DNA of 64,000 bases from Catellatospora sp. KI3 (GCF_029948125.1 NZ_JASAMB010000008.1:243233-307232); one strand, 5' to 3'; positions 45,128 through 53,984 are shown, counted from the stretch's first letter. Notes: generated from the sequence alone by a model not told the origin. Numbers and translations are program-made.

Positions 45128-45967
45128 TCAAGGCACAACCGCCTCCACTGCCGCTACCCGTACCCGCAGCAGCGCGGCGAGCGCGTTGGCCTCGCGGCAG
45201 GCCCGCTTGATGCGCCGGACGGGCAGCAGCTCGCCGAGCTCCCACCACATCCAGGTGTCCGGCTTCGCCGCGTCGACCAGCGGCACCCGCAGCGCCAGCT
45301 CGGGCTCGCCCGCGTCGACCAGCTTGCGGCCGAACCAGTCGACCCGGCGCCGCACCAGCCACGCCTGAGCGGTCACCTGGTCCACCCCGCCGTACTTCAG
45401 CACGCCGGCCAGCAGCGCCGCGGGCAGCACCGCCGCATACCACTGCCGGGCGACCAGCAGCACGAGCACGCTCAGCGCGAGCACGCCCAGCTCGGCGATC
45501 GACCAGCGCAGGATGCGCCGCGTCCGCGCCGCGAACACCTCCGCCTCCGCCAGCGCGGCCTGCCCGGCCACCCGCGCCTGCGCGCGGGGGTCGGCCGGGT
45601 CGGCGGGCGGCGCGGCCGGGCCGCCGCCCGGGGCGCGGTCGCCCAGCAGGCTGCGTTCCAGCTCGTAGCGGGCGTGGACCAGGCGGCGGCGCTCGGCGTG
45701 CTGCTCGACCGCCAGCTGCCCGGTCGCCGCCGACTCGCGCTGCCAGCGGGCCAGGCGGGCCTGGCGCAGGCCGAGGGGCCTGGTCAGCACCGCCCAGAGG
45801 GTACGGCGCCGCAGCCGCGCCACGTGCTCGTCGGCGTCGCCGTGGCGCGCCTCCAGCTCGGCCAGGCCCTCACCGAGGTCGTCGATGCGCCAGTCCAGAT
45901 CCTGCCGCAGGCGCAGCAGCCGGGCGCGGGTCTGCGGGTCCGGCTCGTGATGCGATTCGGGGGTCAC
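45128..45967 (-). CDS. Hypothetical membrane protein with a coiled-coil N-terminus
   Basis: 279 aa from the GTG at 45967 (VTPESHHEPDPQTR); an ATG at 46018 is the alternative start. Residues ~1-120 are heavily charged, long helices (RLLRLRQDLDWRIDDLGEGLAELEARHG, RLARWQRESAATGQLAVEQHAERRRLVHARYELERSLLG), probably coiled coil. A Pro/Ala linker follows, then two transmembrane helices (ILRWSIAELGVLALSVLVLLVA, QWYAAVLPAALLAGVLKYGG) and a soluble end containing WWELGELLPVRRIKRACREANALAALL. No family recognised. Confidence 0.6.
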   Translation of the reverse strand: MTPESHHEPDPQTRARLLRLRQDLDWRIDDLGEGLAELEARHGDADEHVARLRRRTLWAVLTRPLGLRQARLARWQRESAATGQLAVEQHAERRRLVHARYELERSLLGDRAPGGGPAAPPADPADPRAQARVAGQAALAEAEVFAARTRRILRWSIAELGVLALSVLVLLVARQWYAAVLPAALLAGVLKYGGVDQVTAQAWLVRRRVDWFGRKLVDAGEPELALRVPLVDAAKPDTWMWWELGELLPVRRIKRACREANALAALLRVRVAAVEAVVP

Positions 45968-46030
45968 GGATCCGACGGTAGGCGACCGCGCCACATTCGC
46001 AAGCGGACCACCCGCCACCAGGGATTATGC

Positions 46031-47860
46031 TCACAGTGCCGCGCGCTGCCGGGCCTGTGCGACAGCCCAGGCCGCGTTGACCAGACCGATGTGGCTGAAC
46101 GCCTGCGGGAAGTTGCCCAGCAGCTCACCGCTGTCCGGGTCGACCTCCTCGGCCAGCAGCCCCACGTCGTTGACGTACGCGGCGGCGCGCTCGAACACCT
46201 CCACGGCCCGGTTGACCCGGCCCGCCTCGGCGAGCGCCTGGGCCAGCCAGAACGTGCACAGCAGGAAGGTGCCCTCGCCGCCGGCCAGCCCGTCCACGCC
46301 CGCCTCGGCCCGGTACCGGTAGACCAGGCCGCGCTCGTCGGTGAGCCGGTCGGCGATCGCCTCGACGGTGGCGACCACGCGCGGATCGGTGGCGGGCAGG
46401 AAGCCCGTGATCGGCAGCATCAGGCAGGAGGCGTCCAGCTCGTCCCCGCCGAAGTACTGCGTGAACGCGCCGACGCGCTCGTTCCAGCCCTCGCTCAGCA
46501 CGGTGGCGTGCAGCTCGTCGCGGGCCCGGGTCCAGGCCGGCACCCGGTCGGCGGAGCCGAGCCGGTCGGCCAGGCGGATCGCCCGGTCCAGCGCCACCCA
46601 GCACATCACCTTCGAGTACGTGAAGTGGCGCGGACCGCCGCGGACCTCCCAGATGCCCTGGTCGGGCTCGTGGCAGCGGCGGGCCGCGGTGTCGGCCAGG
46701 GCGACGAGGAACGCCCGCATGTCGTCGTCCATCGTCTCGATGTGCCGTTCGAGCCGGTAGGCGGCGTCGAGCAGTTCGCCGTACACGTCGATCTGCTGCT
46801 GGTCCCAGGCGCCGTTGCCGACCCGGACCGGGCGGCTGCCGCGCCAGCCGTGCAGGCGTGGCAGGGTGCGTTCGGACAGGTCGTGCTCGCCGCCGACGCC
46901 GTACATGATCTGCAGCGGGCGGTCGGCCGACAGCGTCCCGGCGGCGGCGGTGGTCATGAAGGCGAAGAAGCTCTCGGCCTCGTCGGGGCAGGCGGCGACC
47001 CACAGCGCCTGCATGGTGAAGCTGGCGTCGCGCACCCAGGAGTACCGGTAGTCCCAGTTGCGCTCGCCGCCCACCTCCTCGGGCAGCGACGTGGTCGGCG
47101 CGGCCACGATCGCGCCACTGGGCTGGAACGTCAGCCCCTGCAGCACCCGGCCGCTGTGGTGCACCAGCTCGCGCCACGGGCCCTCGTACCGCTGGTGCAG
47201 CTTGGACCAGGAGCGCCAGGACTCGATCGTGCCCGCCATCCGGGCGGCGATCTCCTCCTCGGACCAGACCCGGGCGGGCCGCTGCTCCAGCGTCGAGCGG
47301 TGCAGCGCGAACCACAGCTCCTGCCCGCCCCGCACGGTCAGCCGGGCCCGCGCCTCCCCCTCTTCCAGCTCCATCGGTACGGGACTCGACAGCACCAGCC
47401 ACTCCGCGCCGCCCCGGACCGTCACGCCGCCCTCGGTGCTCGACAGCAGCGGCTGGAGCAGCCCGTACTCGGGGCGGGGGCGGAAGTGCAGGTCGAACTC
47501 CAGCTCGCCGTCCAGCCCGCGCAGCCCGCGTATGAGCAGGTGCGGAGCGCCCTGGCCCAGCGCGTGGCCGTGGTTGCCCTCCCCCGTCGCCAGCGCGTCG
47601 GTGAGCACGGCCGTGCCGGTCGAGGTGTGGAAGGTGGTCTCCAGCACCAGCGTCTGATCGGCGTATCCGCGCAGCGTGCGGTGCTCGCCCACCGGGGTGA
47701 TGGACCAGTGCCCGGCGCCGTCGTCGAGCAGCCGCCCGAACACCGAGGGGCTGTCGAAGCGGGGGAAGCACAGCCAGTCGACCGACCCGTCCCGGGTCAC
47801 CAGCGCCGCGCTGTGGCAGTCGGACAGCAGCGCGTGCGCGCCGATCGGTACCCCGCTCAT
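46031..47860 (-). CDS. Glycoside hydrolase family 15 protein (trehalase/glucoamylase-like)
   Basis: 609 aa from the ATG at 47860 (MSGVPIGAHALLSDCHSAAL), which aligns with the usual family N-terminus; a GTG at 47914 is open but lies in the palindrome. N-terminal beta-sandwich, then an (alpha/alpha)6 barrel with ERNWDYRYSWVRDASFTMQALW (a GH15 hallmark), QIMYGVGGEHDLSE, NGAWDQQQIDVYGELLDA and the late EEVDPDSGELLGNFPQAFSHIGL with the second catalytic Glu. Cytosolic. Relatives are alpha,alpha-trehalases or glucan-1,4-alpha-glucosidases; the exact sugar is not settled here. Confidence 0.88.
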   Translation of the reverse strand: MSGVPIGAHALLSDCHSAALVTRDGSVDWLCFPRFDSPSVFGRLLDDGAGHWSITPVGEHRTLRGYADQTLVLETTFHTSTGTAVLTDALATGEGNHGHALGQGAPHLLIRGLRGLDGELEFDLHFRPRPEYGLLQPLLSSTEGGVTVRGGAEWLVLSSPVPMELEEGEARARLTVRGGQELWFALHRSTLEQRPARVWSEEEIAARMAGTIESWRSWSKLHQRYEGPWRELVHHSGRVLQGLTFQPSGAIVAAPTTSLPEEVGGERNWDYRYSWVRDASFTMQALWVAACPDEAESFFAFMTTAAAGTLSADRPLQIMYGVGGEHDLSERTLPRLHGWRGSRPVRVGNGAWDQQQIDVYGELLDAAYRLERHIETMDDDMRAFLVALADTAARRCHEPDQGIWEVRGGPRHFTYSKVMCWVALDRAIRLADRLGSADRVPAWTRARDELHATVLSEGWNERVGAFTQYFGGDELDASCLMLPITGFLPATDPRVVATVEAIADRLTDERGLVYRYRAEAGVDGLAGGEGTFLLCTFWLAQALAEAGRVNRAVEVFERAAAYVNDVGLLAEEVDPDSGELLGNFPQAFSHIGLVNAAWAVAQARQRAAL

Positions 47861-47907
47861 CCTCCCAGTCTCGCCACGACCGGCCCCGGCGGTGCCGCAT
47901 TCGCCGC

Positions 47908-47953
47908 AGCTCACACCTCATGGGGTGTACGTACACCCCATGAGGTGTGAGCT
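47908..47953. repeat. Perfect 46-bp palindrome
   Basis: Both halves match exactly with no spacer: the left half ends CATGGGGTGTAC and the right begins GTACACCCCATG. It lies between the immunity-like gene stop (47968) and the GH15 start (47860). It might serve as a terminator hairpin for the upstream operon, an operator, or a cruciform-forming site. Confidence 0.95.
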
Positions 47954-47967
47954 CGCGCGCGTGGTAC

Positions 47968-48339
47968 CTACTGGGCCGTGACCGTGATCTCGGAGACGGC
48001 GGGCAGGGCGACCGGGGCCTCGTCGGTGACCCAGGCGTACTCCAGCGCGGCCAGGCGGCCGTCCTGGAGCCACAGCAGCAGCTCCCCGGCGAACCCGCCG
48101 TCCGGGCCGGTCACCGCCGCGTCCACCGGGACCAGGCCGTCGGCCAGCGGGGCCGCCGGCGCCGATTCCGGGACGACCAGGTCGATGCTCGGCCCGTCGC
48201 CGTCGGCCCAGGAGCCCTCGGCCATCGCCGCCTCCGCCTGGTCGCGCAGCACCTCGGCGCCCTTGAACGGGGCCGACAGCAGGTGGCGCAGCACCGCCCG
48301 CTCCTCGTCGGTCAGCGGCCGTCCGGTCGCGTCGCTCAT
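47968..48339 (-). CDS. Probable immunity protein of the toxin upstream
   Basis: 123 aa from the ATG at 48339, with GGAAGGAA seven bases upstream. The protein is small and acidic: LTDEERAVLRHLLSAPFKGAEVLRDQAEAAMAEGSWADGDGPSIDLVV, then FAGELLLWLQDGRLAALEYAWVTDEAPVALPAVSEI. The pattern of a short helix followed by LLLWLQDGRLAALEYAWVTDE is common among small immunity-like proteins near toxin genes. It starts 23 bases downstream of a C-terminal toxin-like domain. I infer immunity from position, size and charge; no binding is shown. Confidence 0.6.
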   Translation of the reverse strand: MSDATGRPLTDEERAVLRHLLSAPFKGAEVLRDQAEAAMAEGSWADGDGPSIDLVVPESAPAAPLADGLVPVDAAVTGPDGGFAGELLLWLQDGRLAALEYAWVTDEAPVALPAVSEITVTAQ

Positions 48340-48362
48340 GGTTCGTTCCTTCCAGCTGTCGA

Positions 48363-50366
48363 TCACGGAATGAAGGCAGTGCCGATCTTGGGGATGCCGT
48401 CCACCACGGCACCCCGGATTGTCACCGTGAGACCGTCGATGACGCGAGTGACCACGAACTTACCCTCGGGCAAGCCGCCGGACAGGCTGTCGACCAGGGC
48501 CTTCATCGCCTCCGAGCGTCCGCCCGCCGCCTCGACCAGGGGCTGCAGGTTGTGCTTGGCGGGGTCGATGATGTGCGCCAGTTTGGTCTCGGTGTTCGCG
48601 TACTCGAAGGCCTGCTCCATCACCTCTTCGGAGAAGCCCTCCCCGGCCGCCGCGCCCTCGGCCGCAGCCCCTTCCGCAGCAGCCCCTTCCGCAGCAGCGG
48701 CTTCGGCAGCGGCCGCCTCCGCCGCCGCGGCCTCGGCGGCAGCAGCGGCTTCCGCAGCAGCGGCGGCTTCGGCGGCAGCAGCAGCCTCGGCAGCGGCAGC
48801 AGCCGCTTCGGCCGCAGCGGCTGCTTCGGCAGCGGCCGCGGCTTCGGCGGCCGCGGCGGCCGTCGCTTCCGCCTCGGCGATGGCGGCGGCCTCGGCCAGC
48901 CCGGCCCCGGCCAGGATCTCCGGCAGCAGGAACACCGCCAGCGCGATCAGCGCGATCGCGCCCACTACCAGCGCGACCTTGACCCCGAAGGAGCAGTCGG
49001 TCAGCCCGGAGCAGTTGTCCGCGAACGCCGGAGCGGCCCAACCGGCCACCAGCGCGACGAGCATCGCACCGGCCAGGGCGACCCGCCGCGCGATGCGCGC
49101 CGCGAATCCGGCCGTGCCGGGCGGCGGGAACGCCGGCGGCTCGTCCTGCCCGGAGGGCGGCGCGACCGCCGGACCGGGCGCGGGCGCGGCGGTCGGCGCG
49201 ATCGGCGGCGGGCCGGTCGGGCCGGACGGGGCGGACGGCTGGCGCAGGCGGCCGAAGGTCAGGCGCGGGCCGGGCAGCAGGAACACCGACACGATGAAGG
49301 ACAGGAAGATCGAGATCACCAGCGGCGTGAACGAGCTCTCGCCCTGGTCCACGAACGGCTGCACGATCAGCGCGGTGGACAGGTAGCTGAACAGCACGCA
49401 GACGCCGATGCGCACCAGCAGCGGCACCTTGGCCACCAGCGCCGGATACACCGGGATCAGCGGGACCACCGCGACCCGCAGCAGCAGGATGCCGGTCAGC
49501 AGCACCCACACCAGCACGCCCAGGAAGATGTTGCTGACCAGGCCGGACAGCAGCAGCGTGACGAACAGGGCCTGCGCGGGCAGCAGCACCAGCCGCATCA
49601 CGTCCGGAAGCGCGCCGGGCGGCTTCGGCGCGGCCACCGCGACCGCGGGCGGCCGGACCGGCTTGCGCGCGGCCACCAGCATCGCCGCGCTGCGCACCAC
49701 CGCGGCGAACCCCGCGAACGCCGCCAGCCAGAACGCGTTGCCCTGGATCGGCTGCACCGCGGCGGTGTCGGGCACCTGCCCGGCGAAGCTCCACAGCGGA
49801 CGGATCATGAACGGGGTGGCGTGCGCCCAGGCGTAGGTGTACCCGGCGACCACCAGCACGTAGATCCCCTGCCCCGCCGCCAGTGCCAGGTCCGGGTTGC
49901 TCCGGCGCACCACCTGCGCGGTCCGGGCCGCGAAGCCCGACCCGAGCAGCGGCGCCAGCACCAGCAGGCTCGCCAGCAGCAGGTACGACATCGCCAGCGG
50001 GACGTACCCGGTGGTGACCCGGTCGATCGCGTCGCCGTAGTACCAGAAGCCGGGCAGGCCGGTCCGGTCGGTGACGGCCAGGTCCACCAGCGTGTACCCC
50101 GCCCAGGTCCACAGCCCGACCGCCGCGCCCGCCCCCGCCGCCAGCACCATGAACGCCACGACGAAGAACGAGTACGTGTACACGGTGCCGGGGTGGATCA
50201 GGCCCAGGAACGCGCCGAGCGCGAACCCGCTCAGCGGCGCGGCCAGCGCCAGCGGTGGCCAGGCGCGCAGGTACGCGCCGTCGCCCGTGATCGCGCCCAG
50301 GGTCAGCCACAGCCGCCGCGTGGCGGCGGGGACCTGCAGCCACAGGACGTCTACCAGCCTGTTCAC
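48363..50366 (-). CDS. Membrane-anchored polymorphic-toxin-like protein
   Basis: 667 aa from the GTG at 50366 (GTGA overlap with the previous stop). Residues ~1-410 carry about ten transmembrane helices (LAAPLSGFALGAFLGLIHPG, FFVVAFMVLAAGAGAAVGL, PALVAKVPLLVRIGVCVLF). Then a Pro-rich stretch, two more helices, and a helical Ala/Glu linker of repeated AEAAAAA units (~525-590). The last ~75 residues, LAHIIDPAKHNLQPLVEAAGG...FVVTRVIDGLTVTIRGAVVDGIPKIGTAFIP, look like a BECR-type nuclease toxin domain (His/Lys and terminal strands). I infer a contact- or membrane-delivered RNase; the exact fold is a pattern judgement. The immunity-like gene follows. Confidence 0.65.
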   Translation of the reverse strand: MNRLVDVLWLQVPAATRRLWLTLGAITGDGAYLRAWPPLALAAPLSGFALGAFLGLIHPGTVYTYSFFVVAFMVLAAGAGAAVGLWTWAGYTLVDLAVTDRTGLPGFWYYGDAIDRVTTGYVPLAMSYLLLASLLVLAPLLGSGFAARTAQVVRRSNPDLALAAGQGIYVLVVAGYTYAWAHATPFMIRPLWSFAGQVPDTAAVQPIQGNAFWLAAFAGFAAVVRSAAMLVAARKPVRPPAVAVAAPKPPGALPDVMRLVLLPAQALFVTLLLSGLVSNIFLGVLVWVLLTGILLLRVAVVPLIPVYPALVAKVPLLVRIGVCVLFSYLSTALIVQPFVDQGESSFTPLVISIFLSFIVSVFLLPGPRLTFGRLRQPSAPSGPTGPPPIAPTAAPAPGPAVAPPSGQDEPPAFPPPGTAGFAARIARRVALAGAMLVALVAGWAAPAFADNCSGLTDCSFGVKVALVVGAIALIALAVFLLPEILAGAGLAEAAAIAEAEATAAAAAEAAAAAEAAAAAEAAAAAAEAAAAAEAAAAAEAAAAAEAAAAEAAAAEAAAAEGAAAEGAAAEGAAAGEGFSEEVMEQAFEYANTETKLAHIIDPAKHNLQPLVEAAGGRSEAMKALVDSLSGGLPEGKFVVTRVIDGLTVTIRGAVVDGIPKIGTAFIP
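48640..48865 (-). repeat. Ala/Glu-coding repeat tract inside the toxin-like gene
   Basis: Repeated units of GCAGCGGC(C/T)TC type encode runs of AEAAAAA. It would form a long rigid or coiled helix separating the membrane part from the C-terminal domain. Confidence 0.85.
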
Positions 50367-51052
50367 GGCACCTCCGAGGGGTTCGGGGCTTCGACCGGCG
50401 CGGCCGCCGGTGCGGAGTCGGCGCGGGCGGCCAGGCGGCGGATGCCGGCGGCGGCCACGATGCCGAGGGTGGAGCCGTACACGACGTGGCCGAGGGCGGA
50501 GATCTCCAGGAACTCGTTGAGCATCTGGATCCGCAGCCAGGTCGGGTAGAGGAAAGCCATGCACAGTTCCAGGCCGATGCCCCACAGGGCGCCGGTCCAC
50601 CAGGACGGCCGCTTGAAGACCAGCGTGTACGCCAGGCCGAAGAAGGTGCCGTTGGAGAGGTGGTACAGCGTGCCGACCGCGAAGATCAGCGCGTCGGGGT
50701 GGTTCGGGCCGACGAACAGCTCGCCGAAGATGTGGAACACGTGGAACGGCTTGAACGACATGTCGAACAGCGCCACCACGCCGTAGCGCGCCGCGTCGTA
50801 CGCCAGGGTGCCGACGATGCCCGCGAGCAGGCCGACGCCCGCGCGGCGGCGCAGCGCCCGGCGCCCGGCCGCGTCCGTGCGCGACAGCACGAAGCCGAAC
50901 ACGGCCGCGCCCAGCAGCGCGAACCCACCGATCGCCAGCGGTAGCGAGACGTCGGTGAGGATGTGCACGACCAGGCCCGCGCCACCGGCCATGGGCAGCC
51001 CGATGAGGAAGATCCGCCTACGCAGTGCGGGCATGCTCTGGTTCACTGCCAC
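50363..51052 (-). CDS. Hypothetical polytopic membrane protein (toxin operon)
   Basis: 229 aa. About six hydrophobic helices (IFLIGLPMAGGAGLVVHILTD, LAIGGFALLGAAVFGFVLS, VGLLAGIVGTLAYDAARYGVV, LIFAVGTLYHLSNGTFFGLAYTLVF, GALWGIGLELCMAFLYPTW) with a His-containing loop FKPFHVFHIFGELFVGPNHPD and a Pro/Ala-rich tail. No family recognised. The stop overlaps the toxin-like gene start (GTGA), so it is co-translated and may aid membrane insertion or delivery. Confidence 0.65.
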   Translation of the reverse strand: MAVNQSMPALRRRIFLIGLPMAGGAGLVVHILTDVSLPLAIGGFALLGAAVFGFVLSRTDAAGRRALRRRAGVGLLAGIVGTLAYDAARYGVVALFDMSFKPFHVFHIFGELFVGPNHPDALIFAVGTLYHLSNGTFFGLAYTLVFKRPSWWTGALWGIGLELCMAFLYPTWLRIQMLNEFLEISALGHVVYGSTLGIVAAAGIRRLAARADSAPAAAPVEAPNPSEVP

Positions 51053-51136
51053 GCGCCGCCTCCATCCGAACAGGACACGTGGTACAGCAAACAGCGGCGA
51101 GCCGGTTGCCGGAAGCCCCGAACGGAGGAGGCGGCC

Positions 51137-51736
51137 CTAGGCCGGGCGCAGCGCGGCGAGCACGAAGTCGGTGACCTCGCGGGTGAGCTGGTCGGCGTCC
51201 TTGGGGCCGTCGGGGCGGTACCAGACCGGGATCTGGTTGACCATGCCGAACACCATCAGCGTCACCGTCTCGGCCGAGGCGACCGCGGCCAGCTCGCCGC
51301 GCGCCTGGCCCCGGTCGATGACCGCGCGGAACGTCTCGTGGTAGCGGCGCCGGTCGCCCCGGATCGCCTCGCGGCGCTCCTTGTCCAGGCGGTGCATCTC
51401 GCGGCCGAAGACCGCCGCCTCCTGCGCGTGCGCGGCAGTGGTGGAGACCAGGCTGGCGATGACCGCGCCGACGGCGTCGGCCGTGGGCATGTCCCGGGCC
51501 ACGATCGCGTCCAGCTCGGCCAGCTGCAGCGAGATCAGGTGGTGGTAGATCTCGTAGAGCAGGTCGTCCTTGGAGCTGAAGTAGTGGTAGAGCGCGCCCT
51601 TGGTGACCTGGGCGCGCTCCACCACCTGCTGCACCGACGTGGCGTCGTAGCCCTGCCCGGCGAACAGCTCCACCGCGGCGGCGAGCACCCGCTCGCGCAC
51701 CCCCTGCCGCCGACCCGCCACACCGTCTCCCGTCAT
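51137..51736 (-). CDS. TetR-family transcriptional regulator
   Basis: 199 aa from the ATG at 51736, overlapping the acyl-CoA dehydrogenase stop (ATGA). N-terminal HTH: RERVLAAAVELFAGQGYDATSVQQVVERAQVTKGALYHYFSSKDDLLYEIY. The C-terminal ligand domain is helical (FGREMHRLDKERREAIRGDRRRYHETFRAVIDRG). It is the last gene of a catabolic operon with acyl-CoA genes, so acyl-CoA is a plausible ligand. Its likely operator is the 14-bp palindrome at 55766-55779. Confidence 0.88.
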   Translation of the reverse strand: MTGDGVAGRRQGVRERVLAAAVELFAGQGYDATSVQQVVERAQVTKGALYHYFSSKDDLLYEIYHHLISLQLAELDAIVARDMPTADAVGAVIASLVSTTAAHAQEAAVFGREMHRLDKERREAIRGDRRRYHETFRAVIDRGQARGELAAVASAETVTLMVFGMVNQIPVWYRPDGPKDADQLTREVTDFVLAALRPA

Positions 51737-52944
51737 CGGTACTGTGCCAACTCCCGCTGCGCCACCGTGCGGCGGTGCACCTCGTCGGGCCCGTCCGCGA
51801 TCTGGAGGGTACGCGCGTGCGCGTACAGGGAGGCCAGCGGCGTGTCCTGGGAGACACCCGTCGCGCCGTGGGCCTGGATGGCCCGGTCGACGACCCGGCA
51901 GGCCATCGCGGGCACGATCACCTTGATCGCGGCGATCTCGGTGCGGGCGCCCCGGTTGCCGACGGTGTCCATCAGCCAGGCCGTCTTCAGCACCAGCAGC
52001 CGGGCCTGCTCGATCTCGATCCGGGCGTCGGCGATCCACTCCTGCACCACGCCCTTGTCGGCGATCGGGCCGCCGAACGTGTCGCGGGACAGCACCCGGC
52101 GGCACATCAGCTCCAGGGCACGTTCGGCCATACCGATGAGGCGCATGCAGTGGTGGATGCGGCCCGGACCCAGGCGCGCCTGCGCGATGGCGAAGCCTTC
52201 GTGCTCGCCGCCGACGAGGTTGGCGACCGGCACCCGGACCTGGTCGAACTCGATCTCGGCGTGGCCGCCGTGGCTGCGGTCGTCGTACCCGAAGACGTGG
52301 GTGGAGCGCAGCCGGGTGACCCCGGGGGTGTCCAGCGGCACCAGCACCATGCTGTGGCGGCGGTGGCGCGGGCCGTCCGGGTCGGACACGCCCATGACGA
52401 TGGAGACCTCGCAGCGCGGGTTCATCGCCCCCGAGGACCACCACTTGCGCCCGTGCACCACGTACTCGTCGCCGTCGCGGGTGATCCGCAGCGCGATGTT
52501 GTTGGCGTCGGAGGAGGCCACCTCCGGCTCGGTCATCGAGAAGCAGGACCGGATCTGCCCGGCCAGCAGCGGCTTGAGCCAGCGGTCGTGCTGCTCGGGG
52601 GTGCCGAACTGGGCCAGCAGCTCCATGTTGCCGGTGTCGGGGGCGGCGCAGTTCATCGCCTCCGGGGCCAGCCGGGGGCTGCGGCCGGACAGCTCGGCCA
52701 GGTGCGCGTACTGCAGGTTGGTCAGGCCGGCGCCGTGCTCGGCGTCGGGCAGGAACAGGTTCCACAGGCCGCGTCGCTGCGCCTCGCGCTTGAGGTCGGC
52801 CATCAGCGGCGGGGAGTCCCACCGGTCCGGCTCGGCCTCCATCTGGGCCTCGAACTCGGCCTCGGCCGGGTACACCACCTCGTCGAGGAAGGCGCGCACC
52901 TGCTCGGCCAGTTGGGCCGTACGCTCGTCCATCGCGAATTCCAT
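51733..52944 (-). CDS. Acyl-CoA dehydrogenase
   Basis: 403 aa from the ATG at 52944; GGGGAG is 5 bases upstream. Helical N-terminal domain (VRAFLDEVVYPAEAEFEAQ), the FAD-binding beta domain with CFSMTEPEVASSDANNI and VVHGRKWWSSGAMNPRCEVSIVMG, and a C-terminal four-helix domain with GPGRIHHCMRLIGMAERALELMCRRVLSRDTFG and AIQAHGATGVSQDTPLASLYAHARTLQIADGPDEVH. It would oxidise an acyl-CoA ester at the alpha-beta bond with electron transfer to ETF. The pairing with a phosphotransferase is reminiscent of ACAD10/11-type catabolism of 4-hydroxy acids. Confidence 0.92.
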   Translation of the reverse strand: MEFAMDERTAQLAEQVRAFLDEVVYPAEAEFEAQMEAEPDRWDSPPLMADLKREAQRRGLWNLFLPDAEHGAGLTNLQYAHLAELSGRSPRLAPEAMNCAAPDTGNMELLAQFGTPEQHDRWLKPLLAGQIRSCFSMTEPEVASSDANNIALRITRDGDEYVVHGRKWWSSGAMNPRCEVSIVMGVSDPDGPRHRRHSMVLVPLDTPGVTRLRSTHVFGYDDRSHGGHAEIEFDQVRVPVANLVGGEHEGFAIAQARLGPGRIHHCMRLIGMAERALELMCRRVLSRDTFGGPIADKGVVQEWIADARIEIEQARLLVLKTAWLMDTVGNRGARTEIAAIKVIVPAMACRVVDRAIQAHGATGVSQDTPLASLYAHARTLQIADGPDEVHRRTVAQRELAQYR

Positions 52945-52946
52945 GA

Positions 52947-53984
52947 TCACTCCCCTGCTGCCGAAAGTCCCTGTGCCACCAGGGTCGGCACCATCGCGCC
53001 GACCGTCTCGAAGTCCCGGCCCACGGTCTTCCCGGCGAGGAACCGCGCGTGGATCCCCTCCAGGATGATCGCGAGCTTGTAGTACGCGAACGCGATGTAC
53101 CAGTCCAGCTGCGCCAGGTCGACGCCGGTCGCCTCGGCGTACCAGGCGGTCAGCCGGCCGGCCGACGGGAAGCCGCTGCCGGGGGCGAGGCCGCCGCCGG
53201 GGCGGGCGCCCCGCTCGGCCAGCACCGTGTACACGTGCAGCAGCCCCACGTCGGCCAGCGGATCGCCCAGGGTGCACATCTCCCAGTCGAGCACCGCCAG
53301 CATCCGGGTGACGTCCCGGTCGAACATGACGTTGTCGAGCCGGTAGTCGCCGTGCACGATCCCGGCGCGGCCGGAGTCGGGCACGGCCGCGGCCAGGCGG
53401 TCGTGCAGCCGCTGCAGGCCCGGTAGCTCCCGGGTCACCGAGCGCTGCCACTGCTTGTGCCAGATGGCGACCTGGCGCACCAGGTAGCCCTCGGGCTTGC
53501 CGAAGTCGGCCAGGCCCACCTGCGCCGGATCGACGGCGTGCAGCCTGACCAGCACGTCCACCAGTGTCCGGCCGCAGCGCTCGGCCTGCTCGGGGGTGAG
53601 CGGGTCGTGGCCCTCGCCCCGCAGCACCACGCCCGGCACCTCGTCCATGAGGTAGAACGGCGAGCCGATCACCTCGGCGTCGGTGCACAGCAGCCAGGTG
53701 CCGGGAACGGGCACGCCGGTGTCGCGCAGCGCGCGGATCACCCGGTACTCCCGGCCCATGTCGTGGGCGGTGGGCAGCACGTGGCCCAGCGGCGGGCGGC
53801 GCAGCACCCAGCGGGTGGCGCCGTCGGTGAGCCGGTACGTGAGATTGGACCGGCCGCCCTCGATCAGCTCCCCGCGCAGCGGCCCGGCCAGCTCCGCCTG
53901 CTGGTCGGCGGTCGGCAGGCCCCCGCGCAGGTACGCCGCGAGCCGGACCGTGTCGATGCCGGGCGGGTCCGTGTACTCGGTCAT
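52947..53984 (-). CDS. Aminoglycoside-phosphotransferase-fold kinase (ACAD10/11-associated type)
   Basis: 345 aa. ATG overlaps the LLM stop (ATGA). Kinase-like N-lobe with LIEGGRSNLTYRLTDGATRWVLRRPP, then LMDEVPGVVLRGEG, the catalytic loop IVHGDYRLDNVMFD and the metal-binding LAVLDWEMCTLGDPLADVGLL. These are the APH/ACAD10 motifs. In related systems the kinase phosphorylates a 4-hydroxyacyl-CoA that the dehydrogenase then processes. The stop is 3 bases upstream of the acyl-CoA dehydrogenase start. Confidence 0.9.
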   Translation of the reverse strand: MTEYTDPPGIDTVRLAAYLRGGLPTADQQAELAGPLRGELIEGGRSNLTYRLTDGATRWVLRRPPLGHVLPTAHDMGREYRVIRALRDTGVPVPGTWLLCTDAEVIGSPFYLMDEVPGVVLRGEGHDPLTPEQAERCGRTLVDVLVRLHAVDPAQVGLADFGKPEGYLVRQVAIWHKQWQRSVTRELPGLQRLHDRLAAAVPDSGRAGIVHGDYRLDNVMFDRDVTRMLAVLDWEMCTLGDPLADVGLLHVYTVLAERGARPGGGLAPGSGFPSAGRLTAWYAEATGVDLAQLDWYIAFAYYKLAIILEGIHARFLAGKTVGRDFETVGAMVPTLVAQGLSAAGE

